DNA of 64,000 nucleotides from Apricaphanius iberus (lineage: Eukaryota; Chordata; Actinopteri; Cyprinodontiformes; Aphaniidae), in assembly GCA_028564705.1 (NCBI GenBank), contig JAPXFQ010000204.1:233941-297940 (forward strand). Direction: 5' to 3'. Below, one piece after another: positions 42,101 through 46,185 of this stretch. Made by a program: the position numbers and the translations under genes. The first letter of the stretch is position 1, and every line of letters starts with the position of its first letter. The notes under the pieces are model-generated. The model was not told the origin of the DNA. It saw nothing but the letters and a program-made list of their open reading frames with translations, and did not search any database.

Positions 42101-44248
42101 ATCACAACAGCAATTACTAAGATGCTCTGTCTTTCACAACACTTTAGTGACTTTATGCAATCTGCTGAGTTTGCTTAGATAGAAAACAACTTACTGGAAT
42201 AATGAACTGAAGAATTAATTGGAACGTACAGTGGGAAACAATTTAGACACGTTAAAAATTTTCACTCTTTGTTTCACTGAAGCCATTTGCTAAAATCACA
42301 AAAGTTTATTTTATTTCTCATTAATTTACTCTGAGCACCCCTTCTTGACAGAAGAAACTCAGAAATGTAAGTATTCAAACCCTTTACAGTGAAACTCATA
42401 TTAAAGGGAAAGTTTTTTTTTTCATCTTGGATCTTATTTTTAGCATTTATTGTGTTCATTTACTCACCCAGACACGTTTGGAGCCACTTGGAGTTCTTTA
42501 GGTAGATTTTATATCCAGTTGGATTCAGCGTATATCCATATAATAGGAGTAAGTGTGGGCAGGAGATTTGCTGCCTGTAATAAAGCAATATCTGCCCCCC
42601 AAACTCCTTAATTTAACCATGTTTTGTTATGAAGAGTTAACGACATTGCTGTGTGAGTTCTGAACATCTCGGAGGTGCTGCGGTGTAGGCTACTAGGGTT
42701 TTTACAGGCTTTTAATGTAACCTATTCCAACTTACACTAACTGGCTATTTCAATTACGTCACAGCCGCCCACCATTGCAGCTGTACTCTGTGTAGGTTGT
42801 GGAGAGGGAGCCTGTGGAAGCTAAACTTAGTCCAATTGGTCATTTGGTTAGTGCACTTTGAAAACATGCAAACACGGACCATGTTGATATCTGCACTAGC
42901 AACTTCTGTCTAACTAAGCGCTGTAGAGCACAGAGTGAAATTCCTGCTCACACTACCACTGGGATAGAGCGCTGCAGTGACGTAACTGAAATCGTGTGAT
43001 AGTGTAGTTATATTATAAGCCTCTACATAAACCTGGAACAGAACAAAGAAACACTTCTGAGATGTTCTGGGCTCAGAGGAGAGTAAGTGATTAGTAGTAG
43101 CAATTAAAAAAAAAAACACTGGTTAAATGAAGGATTTTTGGGGCAGATAATGCCTTATAACAGGTGGAAAATCTCCTGCCCTGATTAACTCCCATTATAT
43201 ATAAATATGCTAATTGCAACTGGATATAAACTTCTCTGGAAGGACTACAACTGGTTTTAAACTTGCCTGGTTGAGTAAATTAACAAAATACATGCTAAGA
43301 TAAGGTTCAGTTTTTGGCATCTCAATTGCTGCGGTGCCAGTTTCCCTGTGTCCAAAGGATGCATTTGGAAGGTCCTTAGTGTGCTTAAAGTTGCGCTCAC
43401 ATTCGTCATGTTTTTTTTCTATCAATCACAAACTTTGTATAAAAAGTGACACGCAATTTTCATTCCATATTTTGTGTGTAAGCAAGCTTTACAAAGGAGA
43501 CCCCTGGTCATTAGCAGTACTTGACTGCATGCTGAAGAGGTAATCTGATTCAGATTAAGTTGACCAGGGTAACAAAGTGTCAGGACACCCCTGCCCTAAA
43601 AGCTACTAAATAATCTGACCAGTATAAAGGTTGAATCTGACCAGCATAAATTTAAAGCTGTTTGGTCAGCATCATTTCAGTTTAATTCATTTCCCAATGG
43701 AAGGATGTGCTTTGAATTGCTTGTACTGTACTTTTTATCTTTAGGTGGGTTCAATATCTGCCTTGTTGTGCCCCTGCAGGCAGTCCGCAGCACCCATGGC
43801 CTGGAGGTTCCTCTGAGCCATGATGGAAAACCTTTAGTTGATGGAGACTACATCCAGTTCCTAACACAAATAGCCAATCAGAAGATGGAGGAGAACCTTA
43901 GACGGATACAGAGGTCAGCCTGTTGTTTGCTGCAAAGTAGCCACCACCGTCTATTCTGAGTTCATGCTATTCTAATATGTCCTCACCAGGTTTTTCCAGA
44001 ACCTCCAGACAGCCTTGTCAGCAGAGAGACTGCACATCCCAGACAGCCCCAGCACTGACGAAGTTCAAGATTCCCAACACACAGAGAAAATTAGGAGTAG
44101 GGGAGAACAGGGAATGAAAAAACAAAACCAACTAAATGTGTATAAACAAAAGCAGAGAAAACTACATTATGAGATTGATAGTTGCCCTGGTGACGGGGAC
44201 AGCAGCCTGCCTGAGCTGGGTCTGGACTGTCTGGATCTGTTTACTTGA
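7656..44248 (+). CDS. TYW3: TYW3, tRNA wybutosine-synthesizing protein 3 (whole spliced gene)
   Basis: TYW3 is the S-adenosylmethionine-dependent methyltransferase that N4-methylates the tricyclic base intermediate (yW-86 to yW-72) at position 37 of tRNA-Phe during wybutosine synthesis. Six coding exons, 7656-7823, 8656-8736, 8823-8921, 41782-41853, 43780-43913 and 43990-44248, join in frame to 270 residues; the human protein is about 259. Family landmarks are the N-terminal KGSVDEDI and TTSSCSGR (residues 21-28 and 43-50), [11 protein letters not shown] (97-107), [13 protein letters not shown] (122-134) and [14 protein letters not shown] (141-154). The C-terminal 75 residues are charged and less conserved. 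Introns are 832, 86, about 32,860, 1926 and 76 bp. All borders are GT-AG. No damage is seen, so the gene looks functional. Confidence 0.92.
7824..8655 (+). other. TYW3: TYW3 intron 1
   Basis: This is an ordinary AT-rich intron. I see no transposon border, RNA gene or conserved reading frame in it. Confidence 0.6.
8656..8736 (+). CDS. TYW3: TYW3 exon 2
   Basis: This 81-bp exon follows the acceptor TCTCCAG and precedes the donor GTGAGA, phase 0 at both ends. It encodes residues 57-83, containing [17 protein letters not shown], which aligns with the human TYW3 segment around QNCCWLLVTHKLC. It is separated from exon 3 by an 86-bp intron. Confidence 0.9.
8823..8921 (+). CDS. TYW3: TYW3 exon 3
   Basis: This 99-bp exon follows the acceptor TTTCCCAG and ends before GTGAGA. 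It encodes residues 84-116, including [16 protein letters not shown] and LEDAQLV. The donor after codon GTG is preferred over the GTGGTG three bases earlier because it fits the consensus better and gives gapless alignment with the human protein into exon 4. The next exon is almost 33 kb away. Confidence 0.9.
9327..9790 (+). repeat. Dispersed fish repeat
   Basis: The stretch begins with GGCAAGGCAATTTTATTTGT and a following AGCACTTTTC, and later has AGTTTGTTCCAGATT and TTTGGTTCTGATTCTGGG. Together these are characteristic of a very abundant fish dispersed repeat. I recognise the words but not the family name, and the borders are approximate. The rest of the intron from 8922 to 9326 and from 9800 to 10495 shows no clear feature. 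Confidence 0.45.
10497..10745 (+). repeat. Dispersed fish repeat
   Basis: The order of words (TTTATATAGTGCTTTTCTAG, CATACTGACCACTCAA, CACCCATTCACACTCACA, GTGCCTTGCCCGTGGGCACA) is typical of an abundant fish interspersed repeat. The copy is diverged and has no coding content. Confidence 0.5.
11125..11630. mobile_element. MITE with TTAA target duplication
   Basis: TTAA at 11121-11124 and 11631-11634 flanks an element with related ends: AGGCACAGTGTGTAATT on the left and, as reverse complement of the right, AGTGACAGTGTGTAGTT. TTAA target choice points to the piggyBac or Kolobok superfamilies. No coding capacity is present. Removing it rejoins the reading frame of the surrounding LINE. Confidence 0.75.
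12080..12119. repeat. (TA)n microsatellite
   Basis: A TATATA tract of about 40 bp forms the tail of the L2-like LINE. Confidence 0.85.
12130..12310 (-). mobile_element. Fragment of R2/R4-like LINE C-terminal region
   Basis: The minus strand encodes fragments such as [20 protein letters not shown], homologous to the better preserved copy at 46184-46460 (EEWLQQIPG, TSDISVQKSAVLG). The shared word CCTCCAGTTT at the right edge also occurs near 46400. Only the C-terminal end is present. Confidence 0.5.
12311..12904. mobile_element. hAT-like non-autonomous element, borders uncertain
   Basis: The left end CAGTGGCGCCTCCAGAAATT and the reverse complement of the right end, CAGGGGTGTATCTAGAATGT, are similar and of hAT type. 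I cannot find a matching 8-bp duplication, so the borders or integrity are in doubt. Confidence 0.4.
12905..15291. other. TYW3 intron 3 segment with no gene; simple repeats only
   Basis: The stretch holds short TAA repeats near 14057-14076, a run of words repeating ACGGGA between 13590 and 13660, and near 14770-14910 two related words (GGCTTCCCTTGACA and TGTCAAGGGATGCC) in inverted order, suggesting decayed transposon ends. No convincing reading frame or RNA gene is seen. Confidence 0.4.
15292..15847. mobile_element. Harbinger-type MITE, copy 1
   Basis: The ends read CCCAGTTTATGCTTCTCCG and, as reverse complement of the right end, AGCCTAGTTTATGCTTCTCC. The interior matches a second copy at 20820-21478 (CAAGGGCTCTCCG, ACTATCCGT, TTCACCAGAACGGG). 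No matching 3-bp duplication is clear for this copy. Confidence 0.65.
16180..16258 (-). repeat. tRNA-like sequence, probable SINE fragment
   Basis: On the minus strand TAGCTGAATGGTTAGTG resembles a pol III A box and CAGGTTCACGTCC resembles a B box, with tRNA-like spacing. The acceptor stem does not pair well, so it is not a functional tRNA gene. Confidence 0.4.
16640..16770 (+). repeat. Fragment of a dispersed repeat, uninterrupted copy
   Basis: The words AGGATCTGAGTTGTCATGAT, TGCGGGATGTGTTGTTAAGC, AGATGGTAATGGAAATA and GTGACCCGACC occur here in one piece. The same order occurs at 29936-29993 and 31229-31289, where a TTAA-type element splits it. This copy shows the empty site. Confidence 0.65.
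16989..17017. repeat. Poly-T tract
   Basis: About 28 thymines lie next to a diverged fish repeat beginning GGTTCGAAATTAACTTTTTT at 16772. The tract may be the tail of a minus-strand retroposed sequence, but no source is recognisable. Confidence 0.5.
17462..17540 (+). repeat. tRNA-like sequence, probable SINE head or tRNA pseudogene
   Basis: TGGCTGACTGGTTAGTGCAC resembles an A-box region and AGGATCGAATCCT forms a T-arm-like hairpin containing a B box. The segment GACTCTCACCTG resembles the anticodon region of tRNA-Glu. Acceptor pairing is poor, so a working tRNA is unlikely. Confidence 0.4.
17591..18860 (-). pseudogene. hAT transposase remnant (ZNF862-like family)
   Basis: Read on the minus strand, the segment encodes successive pieces of a hAT transposase. 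They include [13 protein letters not shown] near 18650 (catalytic aspartate region), [20 protein letters not shown] near 18540 and [10 protein letters not shown] near 18375. Further pieces are [19 protein letters not shown] near 18110 and [19 protein letters not shown] near 17700. Interruptions include a stop just after GASVM. hAT transposases cut and paste DNA in the nucleus; this copy is dead. The C-terminal dimerisation region is not seen, and terminal repeats were not found. Confidence 0.6.
19284..19394 (+). pseudogene. MADF-like exon in left arm of the foldback
   Basis: From ATG 19284 the frame gives 36 residues starting [17 protein letters not shown], then [18 protein letters not shown], then TAA. 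The pattern of a hydrophobic helix, HPEL(Y/H)D and Y(K/R)DR(N/K)K is that of MADF/Myb-SANT-like DNA-binding domains, which PIF/Harbinger elements encode as their second protein. The rest of the domain is missing. Its mirror copy in the other arm reads [18 protein letters not shown]. Confidence 0.55.
19446..19466 (-). promoter_or_regulatory. Histone-type mRNA 3' stem-loop motif, left arm
   Basis: On the minus strand the sequence GGCTCTTTTGAGAGCC followed by ACCCA is the mirror copy of the motif at 20107-20130. The stem is perfect although two loop bases differ between arms. The upstream flank is AAC rather than AAA. Confidence 0.5.
20107..20130 (+). promoter_or_regulatory. Histone-type mRNA 3' stem-loop motif, right arm
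   Basis: AAAGGCTCTTCTAAGAGCCA followed by CCCA matches the replication-dependent histone mRNA stem-loop: a 6-bp GGCTCT/AGAGCC stem, a 4-base loop, an AAA upstream flank and an ACCCA downstream flank. A purine-containing CTTAAGAGC follows 9 bases later, loosely like the histone downstream element. No histone coding sequence precedes it. Function is inference. Confidence 0.55.
20205..20278 (-). pseudogene. MADF-like exon in right arm of the foldback
   Basis: The minus-strand ATG at 20278-20276 begins [17 protein letters not shown], then [18 protein letters not shown], the mirror copy of the exon at 19284-19394. Several substitutions relative to the left arm show that the arms have diverged since duplication. 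Confidence 0.5.
20710..21690 (-). pseudogene. hAT BED-zinc-finger transposase N-terminal exon, split by a MITE
   Basis: On the minus strand, from ATG at 21690, the translation starts [13 protein letters not shown], then [19 protein letters not shown] segment and [15 protein letters not shown] follow in a shifted frame. This is a BED-type zinc finger, as in ZBED-like hAT transposases. After the Harbinger MITE at 20820-21478 the frame continues with DQQTLAKKF and [10 protein letters not shown] related uninterrupted copy of this last part lies at 24379-24600. It is inactive. Confidence 0.55.
20820..21478. mobile_element. Harbinger-type MITE, copy 2, with TAA target duplication
   Basis: The ends AGCCTACTTTATGCTTCTCC and, as reverse complement of the right, AGCCTAGTTTATGCTTCTCC form near-perfect terminal repeats of at least 21 bp. 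TAA flanks both sides (20817-20819, 21479-21481). The related hAT fragment at 24405-24600 lacks the insertion and so represents an empty site. The 659-bp element has no coding capacity. Confidence 0.85.
22310..22570 (+). pseudogene. Myb/SANT-like domain fragment of a DNA transposon
   Basis: The translation contains [20 protein letters not shown] and then [10 protein letters not shown], the N-terminal part of a trihelix/Myb-SANT-like domain common in fish transposon-associated proteins (pattern LAEE-IQ-ELDG-RNEKV). A frameshift follows. The preceding sequence around 22010 (CCGGTACGACTCGACTCGG) looks like a transposon terminal region. Borders are not resolved. Confidence 0.4.
22640..23934. other. 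Intron segment without a defined feature
   Basis: I see AT-rich sequence, then a somewhat GC-richer part near 23100-23650 that may belong to the same transposon as the Myb-like fragment. No reading frame or terminal repeat could be supported. Confidence 0.35.
23935..24175 (+). repeat. Retroelement 3' region, related to 33100-33310
   Basis: TGATCCAGGTTCTGGTGGAG, then TTTTTCTCTCCACTGTCGCT and TTACTCAGTATGACTGATTG correspond in order to the better preserved copy near 33190-33290. This is a recognisable fish LINE/SINE 3' segment, here diverged and lacking the final tail. Confidence 0.5.
24379..24600 (-). pseudogene. hAT BED transposase fragment, uninterrupted copy
   Basis: The minus-strand frame contains [19 protein letters not shown] and [15 protein letters not shown], paralogous to the split copy at 20710-21690. 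It lacks the Harbinger MITE. No terminal repeats were found. Confidence 0.45.
24601..25244. other. Possible LTR-like or promoter-like flank, unassigned
   Basis: The stretch up to the L1 target duplication contains no reading frame of note. Together with 27597-28080 it was one continuous region before the L1 insertion. That region has promoter-like words on its right side, but I could not define LTR ends. Confidence 0.3.
25259..27582 (-). mobile_element. 5'-truncated L1 retrotransposon, antisense to TYW3, 14-bp target duplication
   Basis: The minus strand reads from an L1 ORF2 truncated within the reverse transcriptase ([16 protein letters not shown] at the 5' end) through its C-terminal region and a GC-rich 3' UTR to an A-rich tail at 25259-25285. 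The 14-bp duplication TTCCCCCTGTTCTT occurs at 25245-25258 and 27583-27596. It is closely related to the L1 at 47803-53621, but its junction between ORF2 and 3' UTR (near 26450) lies at a different point, so the two copies carry different internal deletions. Confidence 0.85.
26463..27582 (-). pseudogene. L1 ORF2 C-terminal fragment
   Basis: The translation runs from the ADD catalytic motif near 27560 through [20 protein letters not shown] and a region matching the other L1 copy. A disruption near 27100-27120 splits the frame between [11 protein letters not shown] and [20 protein letters not shown]. The fragment ends near 26460 where it abuts the GC-rich 3' UTR. Confidence 0.75.
27640..27750 (+). 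promoter_or_regulatory. Promoter-like module: CRE sites and TATA box
   Basis: A perfect CRE palindrome TGACGTCA lies at 27679-27686 and a second half-type site GACGTCAG at 27643-27650, followed by TATAAATA at 27739-27746. The stretch is GC-rich against AT-rich surroundings. It could be the core of a retroviral-type LTR or of a DNA transposon. No gene follows it. Confidence 0.35.
28080..28960. other. AT-rich intron segment, no supported feature
   Basis: The only notable word is TATCGCCCAGCTCTAG near 28818, which in fish genomes often marks the end of a hAT-like element. The partner end was not found. Confidence 0.4.
29994..31228. mobile_element. Nested non-autonomous element with TTAA target duplication
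   Basis: TTAA at 29990-29993 and 31229-31232 flanks a 1235-bp element. The termini AGGACAACTAAACACCAAAT and, as reverse complement of the right, AGAGTAAAACTCAACAACCT are weakly similar. The uninterrupted repeat at 16640-16770 reads GTGTTGTTAAGCTAAGCCC at this site. TTAA duplication points to piggyBac or Kolobok. No transposase is recognisable. Confidence 0.75.
30240..30330 (+). promoter_or_regulatory. TATA-box promoter inside the nested TTAA element
   Basis: TATAAAAG at 30265-30272 is preceded by GC-rich sequence and followed about 30 bp on by CTCACACACGCCCAGTAG, a plausible initiator region. A GTGACGT-type word occurs twice upstream (near 30219 and 30239). It looks like the original transposase promoter retained after loss of the gene. 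Confidence 0.45.
31780..31850 (+). repeat. Dispersed repeat end (TAAATGG-type), copy 1
   Basis: GTAAATGGTAAATGGTAAAT is followed by GGCCTGCATTTGTATAGCGC and TTTACTCAGTCCCTACAG. The reverse-orientation counterpart lies at 34885-34975. These words mark a very common fish interspersed repeat. Confidence 0.55.
31870..32420 (+). mobile_element. LINE 3' end (reverse transcriptase C-terminus and 3' UTR)
   Basis: Two overlapping frames give [20 protein letters not shown] and, after a frameshift, [14 protein letters not shown] then [20 protein letters not shown]. The pattern (I)WN-L---LK---NINQFK--YK is typical of the C-terminus of fish LINE reverse transcriptases. A T-rich 3' UTR follows. The clade is uncertain. 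Confidence 0.5.
32461..32832 (-). rRNA. 28S rRNA fragment (D1-D2 region), pseudogene, antisense
   Basis: The minus strand reads as the 5' part of large-subunit rRNA. Recognisable words in order are GGTCTTCTCGGAGTCGGGTT, AATGCAGCCCAAAGTGGGTG, AACTCCATCTAAGGCTAAAT, CCGGCACGAGACCGATAGTC, GGGTGGGGTCCGCACAGTCT, GGATTCAACCCGGC and GCCGCGACCGGCTCCGG. Several substitutions are present in otherwise invariant parts, so it is a diverged fragment and not a working rDNA unit. It ends abruptly on both sides. A retroelement 3' region on the opposite strand follows from about 33100. Confidence 0.85.
32833..33425 (+). mobile_element. Retroelement 3' region with TTGAA-type tail
   Basis: The part from 33150 contains GAGCCTGGTTCTGCCGGAGG, GGGAGTTTTTCCTTCCCACT, GTAAAGTGCCTTGAGATGAC and CGCTATATAAATAAACTGAA, then a short TTGAA repeat. 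This is a standard fish LINE/SINE 3' end. The preceding 32833-33150 is probably the upstream part of the same unit. Related pieces are at 23935-24175 and 45718-45785. Confidence 0.6.
33790..34060 (+). mobile_element. Harbinger-type MITE, copy 3 (fragment with duplicated 5' end)
   Basis: TTTATACTTCTCCGTCAGTA, CACAAGGGCTTTCCATTACC, GAGTAGAGC and TTTCACCAGAACGGTGCTC follow the order of copies 1 and 2. The first 60 bp occur twice in tandem, both ending ATGCAGCACCATTA. The right half is missing. Confidence 0.6.
34061..35469. other. Intron segment without a gene
   Basis: The sequence is AT-rich and unremarkable apart from the reverse-orientation dispersed repeat at 34885-34975 (AAGCGCTTTGGGGTTCGTAG, then CGCTATACAATTACAGGCCA). 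Confidence 0.45.
34885..34975 (-). repeat. Dispersed repeat end (TAAATGG-type), copy 2
   Basis: The reverse complement reads GGCCTGTAATTGTATAGCG and then CCCTACGAACCCCAAAGCGC, matching the family at 31780-31850. Confidence 0.5.
35477..36730 (+). pseudogene. LINE endonuclease-domain frame
   Basis: The frame starts [11 protein letters not shown]. It contains [16 protein letters not shown] (about residue 95), [45 protein letters not shown] (about residue 246) and [11 protein letters not shown], the successive motifs of an APE-type endonuclease. The N-terminal hydrophobic stretch is common in this LINE type. After about 36705 the frame shifts, giving a stop at 36728-36730. There it overlaps the next frame at 36699. 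Confidence 0.7.
36699..38315 (+). pseudogene. LINE reverse-transcriptase frames
   Basis: The coding sequence continues as three overlapping frames. 36699-37199 holds [20 protein letters not shown]. 36853-37857 holds [70 protein letters not shown] and [14 protein letters not shown], the reverse transcriptase core with its catalytic ADD. 37761-38315 holds [20 protein letters not shown] and a C-terminal region. Frameshifts lie near the C-rich run at 36950 and near 37850. The catalytic core is preserved but no single product can be made. Confidence 0.75.
38760..39000 (-). mobile_element. Small L1-type LINE fragment
   Basis: The minus strand gives [10 protein letters not shown] and then [13 protein letters not shown], matching the L1 motifs D-TGFIK-R and SLDAEKAFDRV. 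Stops and frameshifts are dense. It abuts the tail of the preceding LINE. Confidence 0.4.
39001..39721. other. Intron segment without a supported feature
   Basis: Moderately GC-rich sequence around 39180-39410 shows no splice signals, motif or repeat that I can name. Confidence 0.4.
39724..41327 (-). mobile_element. Tc1/mariner-type transposon, IR/DR structure, inactive
   Basis: Terminal inverted repeats of about 210-220 bp (39724-39945 and about 41105-41327) start CAGACGTGGACAAA on both sides and are flanked by TA (39722-39723, 41328-41329). Each repeat contains an outer site (GACGTGGACAAA...GTTACCC) and an inner site (GCCTGGACAAAAATGATGGT), the IR/DR arrangement of Sleeping Beauty-like elements. 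The transposase lies on the minus strand and is broken. Confidence 0.9.
39942..41000 (-). pseudogene. Tc1-like transposase, broken
   Basis: A Tc1 transposase binds the inner repeats through paired helix-turn-helix domains and cuts with a DDE catalytic triad. On the minus strand the N-terminal helix-turn-helix reads [16 protein letters not shown] then [20 protein letters not shown]. The C-terminal part reads [18 protein letters not shown] and [20 protein letters not shown], giving the second D and the final acidic residue, and ends [13 protein letters not shown]. The middle, including the first catalytic D (degenerate around [11 protein letters not shown]), is broken by several stops and frameshifts between 40330 and 40810. 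Confidence 0.85.
41452..41499 (-). mobile_element. Extremely 5'-truncated L1 insertion (48 bp) with target duplication
   Basis: The 11-bp word CAGATTTTATC occurs at 41441-41451 and 41500-41510. Between them, on the minus strand, is GAGTGGCAAACTGCTAGACA then GAACACGT and an A-rich tail. This equals the last bases of the L1 copies at 25259-27582 and 47803-53621. Confidence 0.85.
41782..41853 (+). CDS. TYW3: TYW3 exon 4
   Basis: This 72-bp exon follows a T-rich tract ending TTCTTCCAG and precedes GTAAGC. It encodes residues 117-140, [18 protein letters not shown] and what follows, matching the human HSMAIDSGFRNSGITVGK segment. It is in phase 0 with exons 3 and 5, which ties the two halves of the gene together across the repeat-filled intron. 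Confidence 0.92.
42229..42390 (+). mobile_element. Terminal fragment of a second Tc1-like element
   Basis: ACAGTGGGAAACAATTTAGA, TTTATTTCTCATTAATTTAC, GAGCACCCCTTCTTGACAGA and AAGTATTCAAACCC are in the order of a known type of fish Tc1 terminal region. The transposase is absent. Confidence 0.45.
42508..43230. mobile_element. Inverted-repeat non-autonomous element in TYW3 intron 4
   Basis: The left part TTTATATCCAGTTGG, GCAGGAGATTTGCTGCC, AATATCTGCCCCCC is mirrored by the right part GGGGCAGATAATGCC, GGTGGAAAATCTCCTGCC, AACTGGATATAAA. The borders are approximate and no target duplication was settled. No coding sequence is seen. Confidence 0.55.
43780..43913 (+). CDS. TYW3: TYW3 exon 5
   Basis: The acceptor is CCCCTGCAG and the donor is GTCAGC. 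The exon encodes residues 141-184 plus two bases of codon 185. It carries the strongly conserved [17 protein letters not shown] motif and the helix [15 protein letters not shown]. Confidence 0.92.
43990..44248 (+). CDS. TYW3: TYW3 exon 6 (terminal coding exon)
   Basis: The exon follows TCCTCACCAG after a 76-bp intron and completes the split arginine codon. It encodes the variable C-terminal tail, rich in lysine, glutamine and acidic residues, ending DCLDLFT before the TGA at 44246-44248. The human protein likewise ends in a charged, poorly conserved tail. Confidence 0.88.
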
Positions 44249-44393
44249 ACGGCTGCTCTTTTAAAGAAAAGTTCAGGGTTAACCTTTGATCCTCACAATA
44301 AGATTACCATAGCAACTGAGTCCACTTAGCTTGTCCAGAAGCCATTTGAAATAGATACATGCAAGCACCTAGAGTGAACAGTGTGATTTTGCT

Positions 44394-44399
44394 AATAAA
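44394..44399 (+). terminator. TYW3: TYW3 polyadenylation signal AATAAA
   Basis: The canonical hexamer AATAAA lies 146 bp after the stop codon, in GCTAATAAAACC, followed by a GT/T-rich stretch (TGTTGTTTTTTGTGT) that fits a downstream cleavage element. Confidence 0.7.
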
Positions 44400-44575
44400 A
44401 CCAAATGTTCTGCATGTTGTTTTTTGTGTCTAAATCTGCTTCATTTGGATGTGTCTTGACTCTGGGTCATGAACATGGACTACATGATGCGTATCAACTC
44501 ATATTTTCAGCATGGTGGAGAAACGTTTGTAATTAACGTAAGTAAGGGGAGTTTTTTACTCTCCATTGTGACTCA

Positions 44576-45690
44576 ACACATTCCATCTATACATTTTCTA
44601 AACCGCTTTATCCTCAATGGGTCACTGGGGGGCTGGTGCCCATCTCCAGCTGTCAAAGGGTGGGGTACACCCCGGACAGGTTGGCAGTCCATCAACAGAA
44701 CACCACAGAGACAGACAGGAAAAACATCCATGCACGGCCTTGCCTCTTGGCTACTGCTGTTGGTGTAGATAGCTCATTTGATGGCGTAGCCTTACCTTAT
44801 CTAAGGAAAATTTAGAGAGACCAATTAACCTGACAGTCTTCCCCGGGCTTTCCACTGGACGTGTATGCAGCATATTACAGGAGCAGCACGTTTTACTCAA
44901 GTATTCTGCTGCTTGGCCCTTTCCACTGGGGGCGTCAGCAGCACGTAGCAGCAGGGAAGTAGCTCTTACAGAGAGAGCCAAAAATCATGCGAGCTCAGAA
45001 AAATCATGCGTGGTTTCGTCAGTAAACGCAACAACAAGCAGGAAAAAAAGACTACAATATGGCTACAAAAGGTCTGTGTTTTATGTTCTGTTTTATATCC
45101 ACCTATAAGTTTGTTATGCCACGGAATATACAAAATCCCTCAAAGTGCAAAAGAATAATGTTATTGGCGATACGAGGCAGTGTAGACCCTCCCGCGACCT
45201 ACTGACTTCTCATTGGGCACAGGTAGTAAAGTAAAGCTACCGGAAAGAAGCACCTTTTGTTTTATTTTGAAAATTTCCGGATGTCGAGCCATCTGACTTC
45301 CTGTCTTCCCTATCCAAAATGTCAAATTTACACGTTTCACAGGCGTAGCGCGTAGAAAATAGGACTGCCGCGTAGATTTAGAAAAGTGCTGCGACATGAC
45401 GTTCCTGTATCGGGGCAAATTCGTGCTGCTTTCGCCTCCGATGGAAAGGATTATATTGATTACAGCTGTGGCTAACAAACCTGTATGACGTGCTGCTGCT
45501 GTAACATGCTGCTGACGCGTCCGTTGGAAAAGGAGGGGTAGAGACAGTCCAATGTTTTTGGACTGTGGGAGGAAACCTGAGGAACCCAACACATGCACAG
45601 GGAGAACATGCAAAACTGGGCCGGGATTTGAACCCACAACCTTTTTGCTGCAAGGCAAATTTCACTACACCACCATTGACTGCTTGGAAT
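44576..45690 (-). mobile_element. tRNA-derived SINE, split by a hAT MITE
   Basis: On the minus strand the head reads GGTGGTGTAGTG and GGTTGTGGGTTCAAATCCC (A-box and B-box regions), then GCATGTTCTCCCTGTGCATG and TTTCCTCCCACAGTCC. After the hAT insertion it resumes with GACTGTCAGGTTAATTGGTC and the GGACTGCCAACCTGTCCGGG body, ending at TCATTCCATCTATA-type sequence. This order is typical of a fish tRNA-derived SINE. A shorter copy is at 55510-55680. Confidence 0.65.
44839..45542. mobile_element. hAT-type MITE nested in the SINE
   Basis: The left end TTCCCCGGGCTTTCCACTGG and the reverse complement of the right end, TACCCCTCCTTTTCCAACGG, continue as inverted repeats through GCAGCATATTACA and GCAGCATGTTACA. 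GACAGTC occurs on both sides (44832-44838, 45543-45549), a 7-bp visible part of the expected 8-bp duplication. A third internal copy of the terminal word (CTTTCCACTGGGGGCGTCAG) lies near 44918. Confidence 0.7.
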
Positions 45691-45717
45691 CATTGCATAA
45701 TTGTATTAAAATGACTT

Positions 45718-45785
45718 TTCTTGTAAAGTGCCTTGAGATGACATCTATTTTGAATTGTTGCTATAGAAATAAACTGAATTTAATT
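45718..45785 (+). repeat. Retroelement 3' tail
   Basis: GTAAAGTGCCTTGAGATGAC then ATAGAAATAAACTGAATTT matches the 3' end described at 32833-33425. Only the last 70 bp are present. Confidence 0.6.
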
Positions 45786-46039
45786 TCACTGGATAACGTG
45801 ATTTGATGTGACCACTAGGAGGCAGCAATGCTAATGCCATTTTTACATCACCCAATCTGCATAATAATGAAATTGCTGTGACTTATTTACATAAATAAGA
45901 ACACATACATGAGAGCAAGTGTTAATATTTCCATATTTTTATAAAAATCTAGTTTAAAAAAATTGTTTCTTTCAGCTTCAACCTTTTTTTGAATAGCACT
46001 GTGATTATTGAAGGCAGGGTCTGTTGATCACAAGTCTCT

Positions 46040-46185
46040 TGTGTTTCTGGTTTTGTTGGAGCTCAGAACACCTTTGACAAAGTGGATCATTCTGTTTTAT
46101 CCTGATTGAACCACTAAGTTTATCAGTGGCAAAGCCCCTTATTGTTTCACTCCCTATCTCACAGATACAGCATTCTGTCATGATT
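46040..46185 (+). mobile_element. CR1/Rex-type reverse transcriptase fragment
   Basis: With frameshifts allowed, the plus strand reads like TFDKVDHSVLS and then PYLTDTAFCHD, resembling the FDTVDH-LL and WF-SYL-(D/N)R motifs of CR1/Rex reverse transcriptases. It is very short and decayed. Confidence 0.4.
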
